A stretch of 14,332 nt of DNA from Treponema sp. UBA1233 (GTDB lineage Bacteria; Spirochaetota; Spirochaetia; Treponematales; Treponemataceae): assembly GCA_002309305.1 (NCBI GenBank), contig DBWR01000075.1:13645-27976 (forward strand). Direction: 5' to 3'. The position numbers and the translations under genes were made by a program. The notes under the pieces were generated by a model. The model saw only the letters and a program-made list of their open reading frames with translations. It made no database searches and was not told the DNA's origin. How positions within the stretch are numbered: the first letter of the stretch is position 1; the number at the start of each line of letters is the position of its first letter. Below are positions 6,173 to 13,216 of this stretch, in pieces.

Positions 6173-6463
6173 CTGTGGAAGGCAAGTACAAAAACTGAGG
6201 AAAAGTAAGTTGCGGATTGATGGAGGGAGCATCACAATTTTATCTGAATCAATGCTGAAATATAAATAAAAGGTGCGGAATCGAAGGCTGACACGCAACA
6301 ACATCTGCACAAACGGAGTGCGGAAGCCGTTGTTGTGGGGCAGACTCCGATGGGAGCGCCTTTTATTTGTGTTTTCGACACGGTTCCCGCCGAGAATGGA
6401 GATGCTCCCTCCATAAACATATAATTACTAAGTTTTATTTGGATTTGCACTTGTCTTCCATAG
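6173..6463. mobile_element. MITE-like element, copy 2, with inverted arms
   Basis: A 291-bp unit without coding capacity is bounded by inverted arms. The left arm (6173-6233) starts CTGTGGAAGGCAAGTACAAA. The right arm (6401-6463), read on the other strand, starts CTATGGAAGACAAGTGCAAA, which differs by three transitions in 20 bases. Both arms end at the inner side in ATGGAGGGAGCATC, identical over 14 bases, and the centre of the arms is diverged. Inside lies the 97-bp palindrome. No target-site duplication is evident at the outer edges, so a transposon origin is not proven; a REP-like or structured RNA element is also possible. It occupies most of the 443-bp gap between the flavoprotein gene and the zinc-ribbon gene, and its right edge is 13 bases from the latter's promoter. 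Confidence 0.6.
6268..6364. repeat. 97-bp imperfect palindrome, copy 2
   Basis: The same length and structure as copy 1 at 4332-4428, in the same orientation. Seven of 97 bases differ and all seven are transitions. In this copy the terminal loop can form an extra stem, GCAC with GTGC. Some changes leave G-U pairs in the plus-strand RNA (GGTGC/GCGCC), and one breaks a pair (ATCGAAG against CTCCGAT, which would be G-U on the minus strand). The palindrome carries T-rich sequence after both ends. Confidence 0.85.
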
Positions 6464-6476
6464 GCAATATCAAATC

Positions 6477-6505
6477 TTGACTTGTACAAATCAATTTGTT
6501 ATTCT
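6477..6505 (+). promoter_or_regulatory. Promoter of the zinc-ribbon/ior operon
   Basis: TTGACT (6477-6482) and TATTCT (6500-6505) are 17 bases apart. The predicted transcript start near 6511 gives a leader of about 14 bases with GAGG at 6514-6517 as the ribosome binding site. Confidence 0.65.
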
Positions 6506-6524
6506 TTTGTAGCGAGGTAGAATC

Positions 6525-7355
6525 TTGAAAGTAGTATGTGAATATTGCGACGCCTATATCGAATCAACTGATGAAAAATGTCCCAACTGCGGTGCCCCCA
6601 ACACTCATTTTGTAAGGACCGCTTCCGACTCCCCCAAAACAATTGAACAGCTCAGGGAATTCTGTGCAAGCAAAAATCTTCCATTGGAAAAAATGCACGT
6701 CCATATCGGGGAAAACTACAACGCCCCCAAGGCATTTGGAATTTACAGGGATGACAACACCGGCCGATTCATCGTATACAAGAACAAGGCGGACGGAACC
6801 AGGGCAGTCAGATACGAGGGTGCAGACGAAGCCTACGCTGTAAACGAGCTCTACATGAAGATAAAGGACTTGATCCTGGATGCCAGGGCAAATTCCGAGC
6901 CATCACAGCAAAGAACCTCATCCACACCTTATCCGATAATGCCAAAAAAAATCAACTGGAAAAAATGGGGCCTCATCATAGCAGTCCTTGCAGTATTGTG
7001 GGTCATCGGAACCTTTATGGAAGGCAAGACCGGATACTACAAGCAGAATGACAACGTATATTACAGGCATGGTTCCCATTGGTATGCCCTGGACAACGGT
7101 GTATGGGACAGAACCTCCGAAGAAATAGACGACGACTACTACATAGGCAACTCTTATTACGGTGACGGAGACTCAAGCTTCAAGGAATTCCCCGAGTACA
7201 GTTTCAGGGACGACTGGTCTTCCAGCAGTGACTATGATTCAGACAGCGACTGGTCTTCGTACGACGATTGGGATTCTGATGATGACTACAGCTGGTCCGA
7301 CTCTTACGACAGTTATGATTATGACTCCAGCTATGACTGGGATTCAGATTGGTAA
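6525..7355 (+). CDS. Zinc-ribbon single-TM protein with Asp/Ser/Tyr/Trp-rich tail
   Basis: A 276-residue protein of unknown function. Cys5, Cys8, Cys19 and Cys22 form a zinc ribbon (CEYC...CPNC). A soluble region follows (about 35-125, including FGIYRDDNTGRFIVYKNKADG), then a proline/serine linker and one membrane helix (about 148-165, WGLIIAVLAVLWVIGTFM). A short YYRHGSHWY segment leads into a 65-residue low-complexity tail made almost only of Asp, Ser, Tyr and Trp, with DSD, SDW and YDS motifs. The topology is presumably ribbon inside and acidic tail outside. The start is a TTG with GAGG eight bases upstream; no ATG is better placed. The stop codon overlaps the ribosome binding site of iorA (TAAGGAAA), so the two are probably co-expressed. 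No functional link to indolepyruvate metabolism is known to me. Confidence 0.75.
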   Translation: MKVVCEYCDAYIESTDEKCPNCGAPNTHFVRTASDSPKTIEQLREFCASKNLPLEKMHVHIGENYNAPKAFGIYRDDNTGRFIVYKNKADGTRAVRYEGADEAYAVNELYMKIKDLILDARANSEPSQQRTSSTPYPIMPKKINWKKWGLIIAVLAVLWVIGTFMEGKTGYYKQNDNVYYRHGSHWYALDNGVWDRTSEEIDDDYYIGNSYYGDGDSSFKEFPEYSFRDDWSSSSDYDSDSDWSSYDDWDSDDDYSWSDSYDSYDYDSSYDWDSDW

Positions 7356-7369
7356 GGAAATAATTTTTT

Positions 7370-9193
7370 ATGAAACAGCAGATGATAATGGGAAACCAGG
7401 CGATTGCTCTGGGTGCACTCAAGGCGGGTGTAAATCTTGTGGCTGGATATCCTGGAACTCCTTCAAGTGAAATAATTGAATGCATTGCAAAATACAGGGA
7501 AAAGACAGGCACTTATGTTGAATGGTCCGTAAACGAAAAGGCGGCTGTAGAAGTGGCGGCCGGTGCAAGTTATGCGGGAAGCAGAACCATGGTTACGATG
7601 AAGCAGGTGGGCCTGAATGTTGCAAGCGACCCGGTGATGTGCCTTTCATACGTTGGAATAAAGGGCGGCATGGTGATTGTAAGCGCCGATGATCCGGGAC
7701 CAATCTCAAGCCAGACAGAACAGGACACGCGTTCATTCGGTTCATTTTCCAAGATTCCGGTGTTTGATCCGTCCACGCCAAAAGAAGCATACGAAATGGT
7801 ACAGGAAGCGTTTGAGCTGTCGGAAAAATACGGAACACCCGTAATCCTCCGCCCCACCACAAGGGTTGACCACGCATACGAATCCATGGAAGAACCCGAG
7901 TTAAGTGCGGCAAGGCAAAAGGGAGAATTTGAAAAGGACAGCCAGAGATGGGTGATTTTTCCAAAGGCATCCTACAACAACCACAAAAAGATATTTGAAC
8001 GAAACGAAAAAATCCTTCCACATGAATTTTCAAATTCAAAATGGAATCATATAGAAAACAACAGTGCATCCGATATTGCGTTTGCAGCGGGTGGAATCAG
8101 CTGGTGTTACCTAAAGGAAGCGCTTTCCCTGCTTGGAATAAAGGACGCTCCAATCTTAAAGGTAGGAAATCCATATCCGTTCCCGGGCGAGCTTGCACTG
8201 GAGTTCATGCAAAAGAATAAAAGGATTGTGGTATTTGAAGAGCTTGACCCCGTAATCGAAGAAAACCTCTTTAACCTTGCCGGAAAAAATCATATTGAAT
8301 GTTCCATAAGCGGAAAACTTGACGGTCTTGTTCCTGCCGCAGGAGAACTGAGTGTTGAGGCGGTAAGGGACATAGTTGCAAAACTCTATGGCATCACGGT
8401 TGAATCCGACTCGACATGCACGGTTCAAGTTGAACTTCCCGTCAGGCCACCTGTTTTGTGTGCGGGCTGTCCACATCGTGCGGCATTCTACGCGGTAAAG
8501 CAGGCCATGAAGGGAGAGAAAACCGTTTACTGCGGTGACATCGGCTGCTATACCCTGGGCAACGCAAAGCCACTGGACATGTGCGATACATGCCTCTGTA
8601 TGGGTGCGGACATAACGATGGCACAGGGATTCTACCACAACGAAAACGACCGCAAATGCTTTTCCTTTATCGGCGACTCAACTTTCTTTGCATCAGGAAT
8701 AACTGGTGTTGTTAATGCGGTTTACAATCAGGCGCACCAGACAATATGCGTGCTGGACAATTCAACTACGGCAATGACAGGACACCAGCCACACCCCGGA
8801 ACCGGAAGGACGATGATGGGCGAAGTCACGGAAAAAATCAGCATAGAAAAAATCCTGACTTCAATCGGTGTTGAACCTGTGATTACCGTTAACCCATTCA
8901 ATCAAAAGGAATCGGTAGAGGCAATCAAAAAGGCCGTAAGCTCACAGGGAGTAAGTGCGGTCATCTTCAAGGCACCATGCATTGCGGTTGCTTCAAAACT
9001 CGGATGGGAAAAACCCGTACCGCTAAAGGTTGAAGAAGACAAATGCATCGGATGTCAGAAATGCATAAGGGAAATCGGATGTCCAGCTTTGAGCATTAAA
9101 CAGGCTGGATCCAAAAAGGTTCAGATTGATTCGTCATTGTGCACGGGATGCAAGCTATGCTCTGGATTGTGTCCGGTTTCTGCCATCGGTTGA
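7370..9193 (+). CDS. iorA: Indolepyruvate:ferredoxin oxidoreductase, alpha subunit
   Basis: The 607-residue catalytic subunit of the cytoplasmic enzyme that oxidatively decarboxylates aryl 2-oxoacids (indolepyruvate, phenylpyruvate) to the acyl-CoA and reduces ferredoxin. The N-terminal pyruvate:ferredoxin oxidoreductase-type domain begins with GNQAIALGALKAGVNLVAGYPGTPSSE and has the conserved NEKAAVEVAAGASYAG. The thiamine-diphosphate domain (about 360-540) shows CAGCPHR, GDIGCYTLG, FIGDSTFFASGI (G435-D436-S437) and VLDNSTTAMTGHQ (N464). The C-terminus carries two [4Fe-4S] sites, C559/C562/C565/C571 and C591/C594/C597/C601. Length and domain order are those of full-length IorA. The ATG at 7370 has AAGGAAA nine bases upstream. 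iorB follows after 11 bases. The role is fermentation of aromatic amino acids, or the reverse reductive synthesis. Confidence 0.96.
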   Translation: MKQQMIMGNQAIALGALKAGVNLVAGYPGTPSSEIIECIAKYREKTGTYVEWSVNEKAAVEVAAGASYAGSRTMVTMKQVGLNVASDPVMCLSYVGIKGGMVIVSADDPGPISSQTEQDTRSFGSFSKIPVFDPSTPKEAYEMVQEAFELSEKYGTPVILRPTTRVDHAYESMEEPELSAARQKGEFEKDSQRWVIFPKASYNNHKKIFERNEKILPHEFSNSKWNHIENNSASDIAFAAGGISWCYLKEALSLLGIKDAPILKVGNPYPFPGELALEFMQKNKRIVVFEELDPVIEENLFNLAGKNHIECSISGKLDGLVPAAGELSVEAVRDIVAKLYGITVESDSTCTVQVELPVRPPVLCAGCPHRAAFYAVKQAMKGEKTVYCGDIGCYTLGNAKPLDMCDTCLCMGADITMAQGFYHNENDRKCFSFIGDSTFFASGITGVVNAVYNQAHQTICVLDNSTTAMTGHQPHPGTGRTMMGEVTEKISIEKILTSIGVEPVITVNPFNQKESVEAIKKAVSSQGVSAVIFKAPCIAVASKLGWEKPVPLKVEEDKCIGCQKCIREIGCPALSIKQAGSKKVQIDSSLCTGCKLCSGLCPVSAIG

Positions 9194-9204
9194 GGATAAG
9201 GAAT

Positions 9205-9777
9205 ATGGCTAAAAATATTTTGATTTGTGGTGTCGGCGGACAGGGAACTGTTCTTGCGGCAAAAATAATTTCACAGGCGGCGATAAACCAGGGCCAGAAA
9301 GTCCTGTCAGCAGAAACAATCGGAATGGCACAACGCGGAGGTTCTGTCGTAAGCCACGTACGAATAGGAGATGACTGTTATTCTCCTCTGATTCCATTGG
9401 GTCAGGCAGACCTTTTGATTTCATTTGAAGCGGCAGAAGCAGTCCGTAACATGAACTACCTTAAAAAGGACGCGGCAGTCATCGTAAACAGGAAAATACT
9501 TCAGCCAACGACGGCAAGCATCACAGGCGTTACCTTTTCCGAAGATGTCATGATAGAAGAACTAAAGAAACATTCGTCAAACGTAAGCGTCATCGACACG
9601 GACAAGGCATGTGCAGACCTAAAGAGCTCAAAGATTGTAAACACCCTTCTTTTGGGCGCCGCATGCAGGACAGGAATCGTTGACCTTAAAAGCGTGGAAG
9701 ACGCCATCAGGATTCTGGTAAAGCCCGACTTTTACGAGCTTAACATCAAGGCCCTGCATTATTCAATTGACAGCTGA
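9205..9777 (+). CDS. iorB: Indolepyruvate:ferredoxin oxidoreductase, beta subunit
   Basis: The 190-residue gamma-type (2-oxoacid oxidoreductase) subunit that pairs with IorA. It starts MAKNILICGVGGQGTVLAAK, the family signature GVGGQG, and has ETIGMAQRGGSVVSHVRIG, PLIPLGQADLLISFE and NTLLLGAACRTG as expected. The start at 9205 has GAGGATAAGGA upstream; a longer reading frame opening at 9139 lies inside iorA and is not used. The 11-base gap after iorA indicates co-translation and a 1:1 complex. No clear terminator is seen before the next promoter at 9792. Confidence 0.95.
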   Translation: MAKNILICGVGGQGTVLAAKIISQAAINQGQKVLSAETIGMAQRGGSVVSHVRIGDDCYSPLIPLGQADLLISFEAAEAVRNMNYLKKDAAVIVNRKILQPTTASITGVTFSEDVMIEELKKHSSNVSVIDTDKACADLKSSKIVNTLLLGAACRTGIVDLKSVEDAIRILVKPDFYELNIKALHYSIDS

Positions 9778-9791
9778 ACAAAATTTCAATC

Positions 9792-9820
9792 TTGACACAA
9801 CAATATTGCTGGTTTACACT
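9792..9820 (+). promoter_or_regulatory. Near-consensus promoter of the TPR-like lipoprotein gene
   Basis: TTGACA (9792-9797) and TACACT (9815-9820) are 17 bases apart, starting 15 bases after the iorB stop. The predicted transcript start is near 9827, leaving a 23-base leader with a perfect AGGAGG at 9839-9844. Confidence 0.75.
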
Positions 9821-9849
9821 TTAATGTATAAAGCTTTCAGGAGGAATTT

Positions 9850-11046
9850 ATGAAACGAACCGGATTTTTCCTTGTGGCGGCATTATGTTCCTCAATGTTT
9901 CTTACCGGCTGCCTTACAACGGATTCTCTTTTTGACTTTGACGACGAAGAAATGTCTGACTACTACTATCAGCAGTTAAAGACTGGTACGGAAGAAAAAC
10001 TTGACGAAAAACAGAAGACCCAATCTTCTTCAAGTTCAACTACAACAAGTTCAAATTCAAAAACCTCAAGCACAAGTACGGCAAAAAAGACAGAAACAAC
10101 CGACCAAAAGGTGGAAAGGGCAAAGACCCTCGCAAAGTCCGGAAAAATTGAGGATTTGGAAACAGCAAGTGCATTGATGACAGAAGCAAGAAAAGCTGAA
10201 CCTTGGAACGTGGAATATGACGATCTGGATTATGAAATAGTTGAAAAATTGTATGCGGCAAAAGTAAAGGAAGCGGAAAGACTTTACAATTCCGGAAACA
10301 ACTCTGATTTGGACAAGGCGGGAAAACTTGTGGATGAGGTTTTGGACAAAAGGCCTGGAAATTCCGAAGCAAGAAACCTTAAGGTAAAGATATCTACAAA
10401 GCAAGCCCACATTGTAGGTGAACAGGTAGCCATAGACCTGAACATTCAGGATGCAAAGGATTACATAAAAAGCAATTCACCAGAACTTGCATTAAAGAGA
10501 CTTGAAAAAGTTCTTGCTTCAGACCCGAATAATGCGGAAGCCAAAACTCTTGTAGCGGATGCAAAAACATTGCAGGCCAAAAATCTAGCTATGGACAAGG
10601 GACATCTTGATGAGGCGGAAAAAATCCTGAACGAAGCTCTAAAAGATTTGCCTTCACACAGTGGAGCAAAAAAACTGCTGGCCGAAGTAAAGGACCTCAA
10701 GAAAAAAGCGGAGTCATCTCCGTTTAAGGTTGGTTCAGTATACACGCTGACTTCATTTACAGAAAACGGAAAGACGCTTCCAAAGACACAGTGGAAGCCC
10801 GGACACAAGCTTACATTCGTATCAAAAACTACAGTGGAAGAGAACTCTCAGGTTTTCAGCAGCTATGGAGAATATGGTTTCCATGTTGACACCGCAACAC
10901 GAAGCATTATCTTCAACAACCCAGAGCCACGCAACGTGATGTACACCAAGGCAACATATTCAGCAGACCTCAAGACCATCATCCTATGTGGAATCGACAT
11001 CAAAGGAAATCTTGACGGCACAGTGCTGGTATTTACGCTAAAGTAA
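9850..11046 (+). CDS. TPR-like lipoprotein with C-terminal beta domain
   Basis: A 398-residue secreted lipoprotein. The signal peptide ends in a lipobox, LTGC, with Cys21 as the lipidated residue. An acidic patch (about 26-40) is followed by a Ser/Thr-rich linker (about 58-83) that spaces the body from the membrane. Residues about 86-288 are helical with several TPR-like units: EDLETASALMTEARKAEPWN, SDLDKAGKLVDEVLDKRPGN, ELALKRLEKVLASDPNN and HLDEAEKILNEALKDLPSH. Each ends in a Pro-containing turn, as in tetratricopeptide repeats. The last 110 residues (about 291-398) look like a small beta-rich domain (VGSVYTLTSFTENGKTLP, LTFVSK, GTVLVFTLK). The function is unknown; TPR lipoproteins usually scaffold periplasmic or outer-membrane assemblies. 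The start has a perfect ribosome binding site and its own promoter. Confidence 0.85.
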   Translation: MKRTGFFLVAALCSSMFLTGCLTTDSLFDFDDEEMSDYYYQQLKTGTEEKLDEKQKTQSSSSSTTTSSNSKTSSTSTAKKTETTDQKVERAKTLAKSGKIEDLETASALMTEARKAEPWNVEYDDLDYEIVEKLYAAKVKEAERLYNSGNNSDLDKAGKLVDEVLDKRPGNSEARNLKVKISTKQAHIVGEQVAIDLNIQDAKDYIKSNSPELALKRLEKVLASDPNNAEAKTLVADAKTLQAKNLAMDKGHLDEAEKILNEALKDLPSHSGAKKLLAEVKDLKKKAESSPFKVGSVYTLTSFTENGKTLPKTQWKPGHKLTFVSKTTVEENSQVFSSYGEYGFHVDTATRSIIFNNPEPRNVMYTKATYSADLKTIILCGIDIKGNLDGTVLVFTLK

Positions 11047-11061
11047 TCCGGCATTTAAGAT

Positions 11062-11108
11062 AAAAAAAAGAACGGAAGAATCGGATTAATCATTTCCGGT
11101 CCTTCCGT
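11062..11108 (-). terminator. Intrinsic terminator of the nicotinamidase-like gene
   Basis: Read on the minus strand, ACGGAAG and CTTCCGT (11102-11108/11072-11078) form a stem. An inner CGGA/TCCG pair extends it, and a run of eight T follows (A-run at 11062-11069 on the plus strand). The plus strand has no T-run, so it mainly stops minus-strand transcripts reading toward the lipoprotein gene. Confidence 0.75.
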
Positions 11109-11215
11109 CTGTATAAGCTGAGATAACCAGTGCAAGCATGATTATTAATTCATGACGAAATCATATATGCTCTTAAAATATATAACAAATAAACTGGCAA
11201 ACAGTTACACACAGT

Positions 11216-11728
11216 TTAAATGATGTTTACCTGACAGAGCCTCATTGCACTAAGTGCGGTGGCATGACTTTCGGGCGTTACGCAGGCACAGCATGAAGAG
11301 TCAACCGTTATCTTTACCTCAGGAACTTTTGCCTTGAGTATGAACGCATTGCTTATGACACAGATTCCAGTACAAAGGCCCACAAGTTCAATTTCTTCAA
11401 GGTCATTCAGAGTCGCAACATAATCGGCCAAATCCAATGAACCAAACGAAGGCTTGTCAAAAATGCGGCTTTTTCCTACATCAAGTTTATCTGAAATCTG
11501 CCAGCCCTTGCTTCCCAAAATACAATGCACGACCGGAAGGTTCTTTCCCTCTTGGGTCTGAAGATAATTCTTTTGGTGAGTATCCCTTGTAAAAACAACT
11601 TCCCAACCGGCATCACGCGCCCTTTTGATTTTTTCCGCCACATTTGGAACAATTGCTACTGCTTCTTTTGTTCCGAGTGCCCCATCAATAAAATCATTCT
11701 GCATGTCCACAACAATTAAAAGCTTCAT
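11216..11728 (-). CDS. Isochorismatase/nicotinamidase-family cysteine hydrolase
   Basis: A 170-residue cytoplasmic hydrolase of the isochorismatase-like fold. The catalytic triad is visible as D8 (VVDMQNDF), K92 (FDKPSFGS) and C123 (CTGICVISNA). D49 and H51 in TRDTHQKNY and H68 in PVVHCILGSKGW match the metal-binding and HC-GS-GW pattern of nicotinamidases, so release of ammonia from nicotinamide in NAD salvage is the leading guess. The position two before the nucleophile, often Asp or Glu in relatives, is Gly here (CTGIC), so substrate assignment is uncertain. A cysteine-rich CCACVTPESH follows. The start has AGAGGG upstream. The gene is transcribed alone and ends at a strong terminator. Confidence 0.85.
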   Translation of the reverse strand: MKLLIVVDMQNDFIDGALGTKEAVAIVPNVAEKIKRARDAGWEVVFTRDTHQKNYLQTQEGKNLPVVHCILGSKGWQISDKLDVGKSRIFDKPSFGSLDLADYVATLNDLEEIELVGLCTGICVISNAFILKAKVPEVKITVDSSCCACVTPESHATALSAMRLCQVNII

Positions 11729-11817
11729 GTTTTCCCTCTCTTGGCTTTTTCCTTCATTCTATCAAATCTTTTAATCTTGTTCCATAAGATACTTGCGGAG
11801 GGGGAATGGTTTCTTAT

Positions 11818-11846
11818 TTGCTTTTTTAGTTTTTTTCTGCTATTAT
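11818..11846 (+). promoter_or_regulatory. Promoter of the PLD-like gene, leaderless type
   Basis: TTGCTT (11818-11823) and TATTAT (11841-11846) are 17 bases apart in a T-rich stretch. Counting from the -10 puts the transcript start at 11853-11854, at the first A of the ATG at 11854. No ribosome binding site is present. Confidence 0.55.
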
Positions 11847-11853
11847 TTTTTTA

Positions 11854-12381
11854 ATGACTGACGAAGCTGAATTTCAATATATAGCAAACGAAGACCACTA
11901 CGAAAAAGTTATTGAACGGATAAGGGATTGCAAAAAGACTTTATGGATTGGAACGGCGGACATAAAGGACCTTTACGTAAAAGACGGAAGAGGAACAAAA
12001 CCCTTTCTTGAAGTCCTGTCTGATCTGGCAAAGGCTGGTGTCGCAATCCGACTGATTCATGCAAAGGAACCTGGTCCGGCATTCCGAGAAGATTTTGACA
12101 AATACCCTGCCCTAATCGAAGGAGTAGAAAGAGTCCTCTGCCCCCGCGTTCATTTTAAAATCATCATCTTTGACCTTAAGGCAGCCTACGTAGGCTCAGC
12201 AAACCTAACAGGAGCAGGCCTTGGCATGAAGGGAGAAAACACCCGCAATTTTGAGGCAGGTGTCTACAGCAAAAACAAAGACTTCGTAAAGCAGGCCGCC
12301 ACACAATTTGACAAAGTATGGATGGGCGCCCATTGCAAGGGATGCAGAAGAAAGAAATATTGCGCGGATCCGATTGAATAA
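11854..12381 (+). CDS. Single-HKD phospholipase D-like protein
   Basis: A 175-residue phospholipase D-superfamily protein with one catalytic motif: H100, K102 and D107 in HFKIIIFD, followed by GSANLTGAG (G114-N117). The upstream half has the usual fold signals (KKTLWIGTADIKDL, AKAGVAIRLIHA). Proteins with one HKD motif work as dimers and include nucleases and phosphodiesterases; which applies here is unknown. The C-terminus carries a compact cysteine cluster, C161-X2-C164-X5-C170 (CKGCRRKKYC), which could bind zinc or nucleic acid and is not part of the core fold. No signal peptide is seen. The ATG has no ribosome binding site, and the promoter predicts a leaderless mRNA. The gene ends five bases from the convergent gene's stop. 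Confidence 0.85.
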   Translation: MTDEAEFQYIANEDHYEKVIERIRDCKKTLWIGTADIKDLYVKDGRGTKPFLEVLSDLAKAGVAIRLIHAKEPGPAFREDFDKYPALIEGVERVLCPRVHFKIIIFDLKAAYVGSANLTGAGLGMKGENTRNFEAGVYSKNKDFVKQAATQFDKVWMGAHCKGCRRKKYCADPIE

Positions 12382-12386
12382 TCCCC

Positions 12387-13142
12387 CTACTTATTAAACC
12401 CCGCATTCAGGTTGCAGCCGTAGAAGTTTACGAAGACTTCATCTCCTTCAAAGACGAATTCGGAGGAGGCTACAATCAGGGCGATTCGGTTTTCGTAGGG
12501 GCTTTTAAGGTAGCCGGTTGGAAGGGCGTAACTGCATATTTTGTTTTCAACCCTATTCAGGATTTTGTAGTTTTTGTTTTTTCTTGCGATGATTTCGTAG
12601 GTCATGTGTATGAGGTTATATTCACCGATGCCTTTTCTGATTACGGTGATGTCAAAGTCATAGCGGTTCTTTTTGCTGTCGACAAATGGGAAGGACATGA
12701 CTTTTGACGGGCTCAGGATGATTCCGTTTTTCTTTAATTCATTGTTGAACTCAGCGGAATTATTTTTTATGCAATCGGAAAATGACATTCCTTTTTCAGG
12801 GCTTTCACCGTCATCGTCATCATCGTACCATGAGACTTTTTTATTGAACACTGTTTCATCTTCAACCAGGTCCAAAATCGTAAAAAGCAAATCATGCCCG
12901 CCACGACCTTCTATGCAACGGTTTTCGATGTATGCCATTTTTCCATCTTTTGACCAGCCCAGCACGTAGATTTCATTGTTCTGCTGATAGATGTTCAGTT
13001 TTTCATCTTTTGACTTATCTACCAGTGTCGAGGTAATCTTGGAATCAAGCTTGTACTCTTCAAGCTTTATGCTTTTGATGTCTTGAGCAAAGAGACTCGC
13101 TGCGAGCAATAAACACAATACCATTAAGACTTGCTTTTTCAT
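12387..13142 (-). CDS. Secreted protein of unknown function
   Basis: A 251-residue protein with a clear type I signal peptide, MKKQVLMVLCLLLAASLFAQ, with cleavage likely after AQ. The mature protein starts DIKSIKLEEYKLDSKIT and has a beta-rich feel (NEIYVLGWSKDGKMAYIENR, FTILDLVEDETVF), a run of aspartates at about 112-116 (YDDDDDGE) that may bind calcium, and late stretches NKICSYALPTGYLKSP and IALIVASSEFVFEGDEVFVNFYGCN. I do not recognise the family; the part after the signal resembles the many periplasmic proteins of unknown role in treponemes. The start at 13142 is preferred over 13157 because GGAGG lies six bases upstream. It converges with the PLD-like gene, with five bases between the stops and no terminator in between. 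Confidence 0.75.
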   Translation of the reverse strand: MKKQVLMVLCLLLAASLFAQDIKSIKLEEYKLDSKITSTLVDKSKDEKLNIYQQNNEIYVLGWSKDGKMAYIENRCIEGRGGHDLLFTILDLVEDETVFNKKVSWYDDDDDGESPEKGMSFSDCIKNNSAEFNNELKKNGIILSPSKVMSFPFVDSKKNRYDFDITVIRKGIGEYNLIHMTYEIIARKNKNYKILNRVENKICSYALPTGYLKSPYENRIALIVASSEFVFEGDEVFVNFYGCNLNAGFNK

Positions 13143-13182
13143 ATTTTCCTCCAACACAAACGGTGATCAATTGATTCTTCCT

Positions 13183-13211
13183 TATACAACACAAAAACCA
13201 GAATTTTCCAA
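13183..13211 (-). promoter_or_regulatory. Possible promoter of the secreted protein gene
   Basis: On the minus strand TTGGAA (13206-13211) and TGTATA (13183-13188) are 17 bases apart in the short gap after the cyclase gene. A 10-bp palindrome, ATCAATTGAT (13166-13175), lies just downstream of the expected transcript start and could be a protein site. Both are moderate matches. Confidence 0.4.
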
Positions 13212-13216
13212 GCGAA

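Noticed and set aside
4305..6489. Small minus-strand ORFs sharing a Cys-rich peptide (around GVCPTTTASAL) at 4305-4499 and 6232-6489
   Set aside because: The shared peptide comes only from reading through the 97-bp palindrome. The flanking residues differ, there is no ribosome binding site, and the base symmetry explains the similarity.
8156..8638. Long minus-strand ORF inside iorA
   Set aside because: It is a shadow of a strongly conserved coding region, with no recognisable protein features or ribosome binding site.
11186..11215. AACTG/CAGTT repeats just after the nicotinamidase-like gene
   Set aside because: Short, AT-rich and without a T-run; the proper terminator lies further on at 11062-11108.
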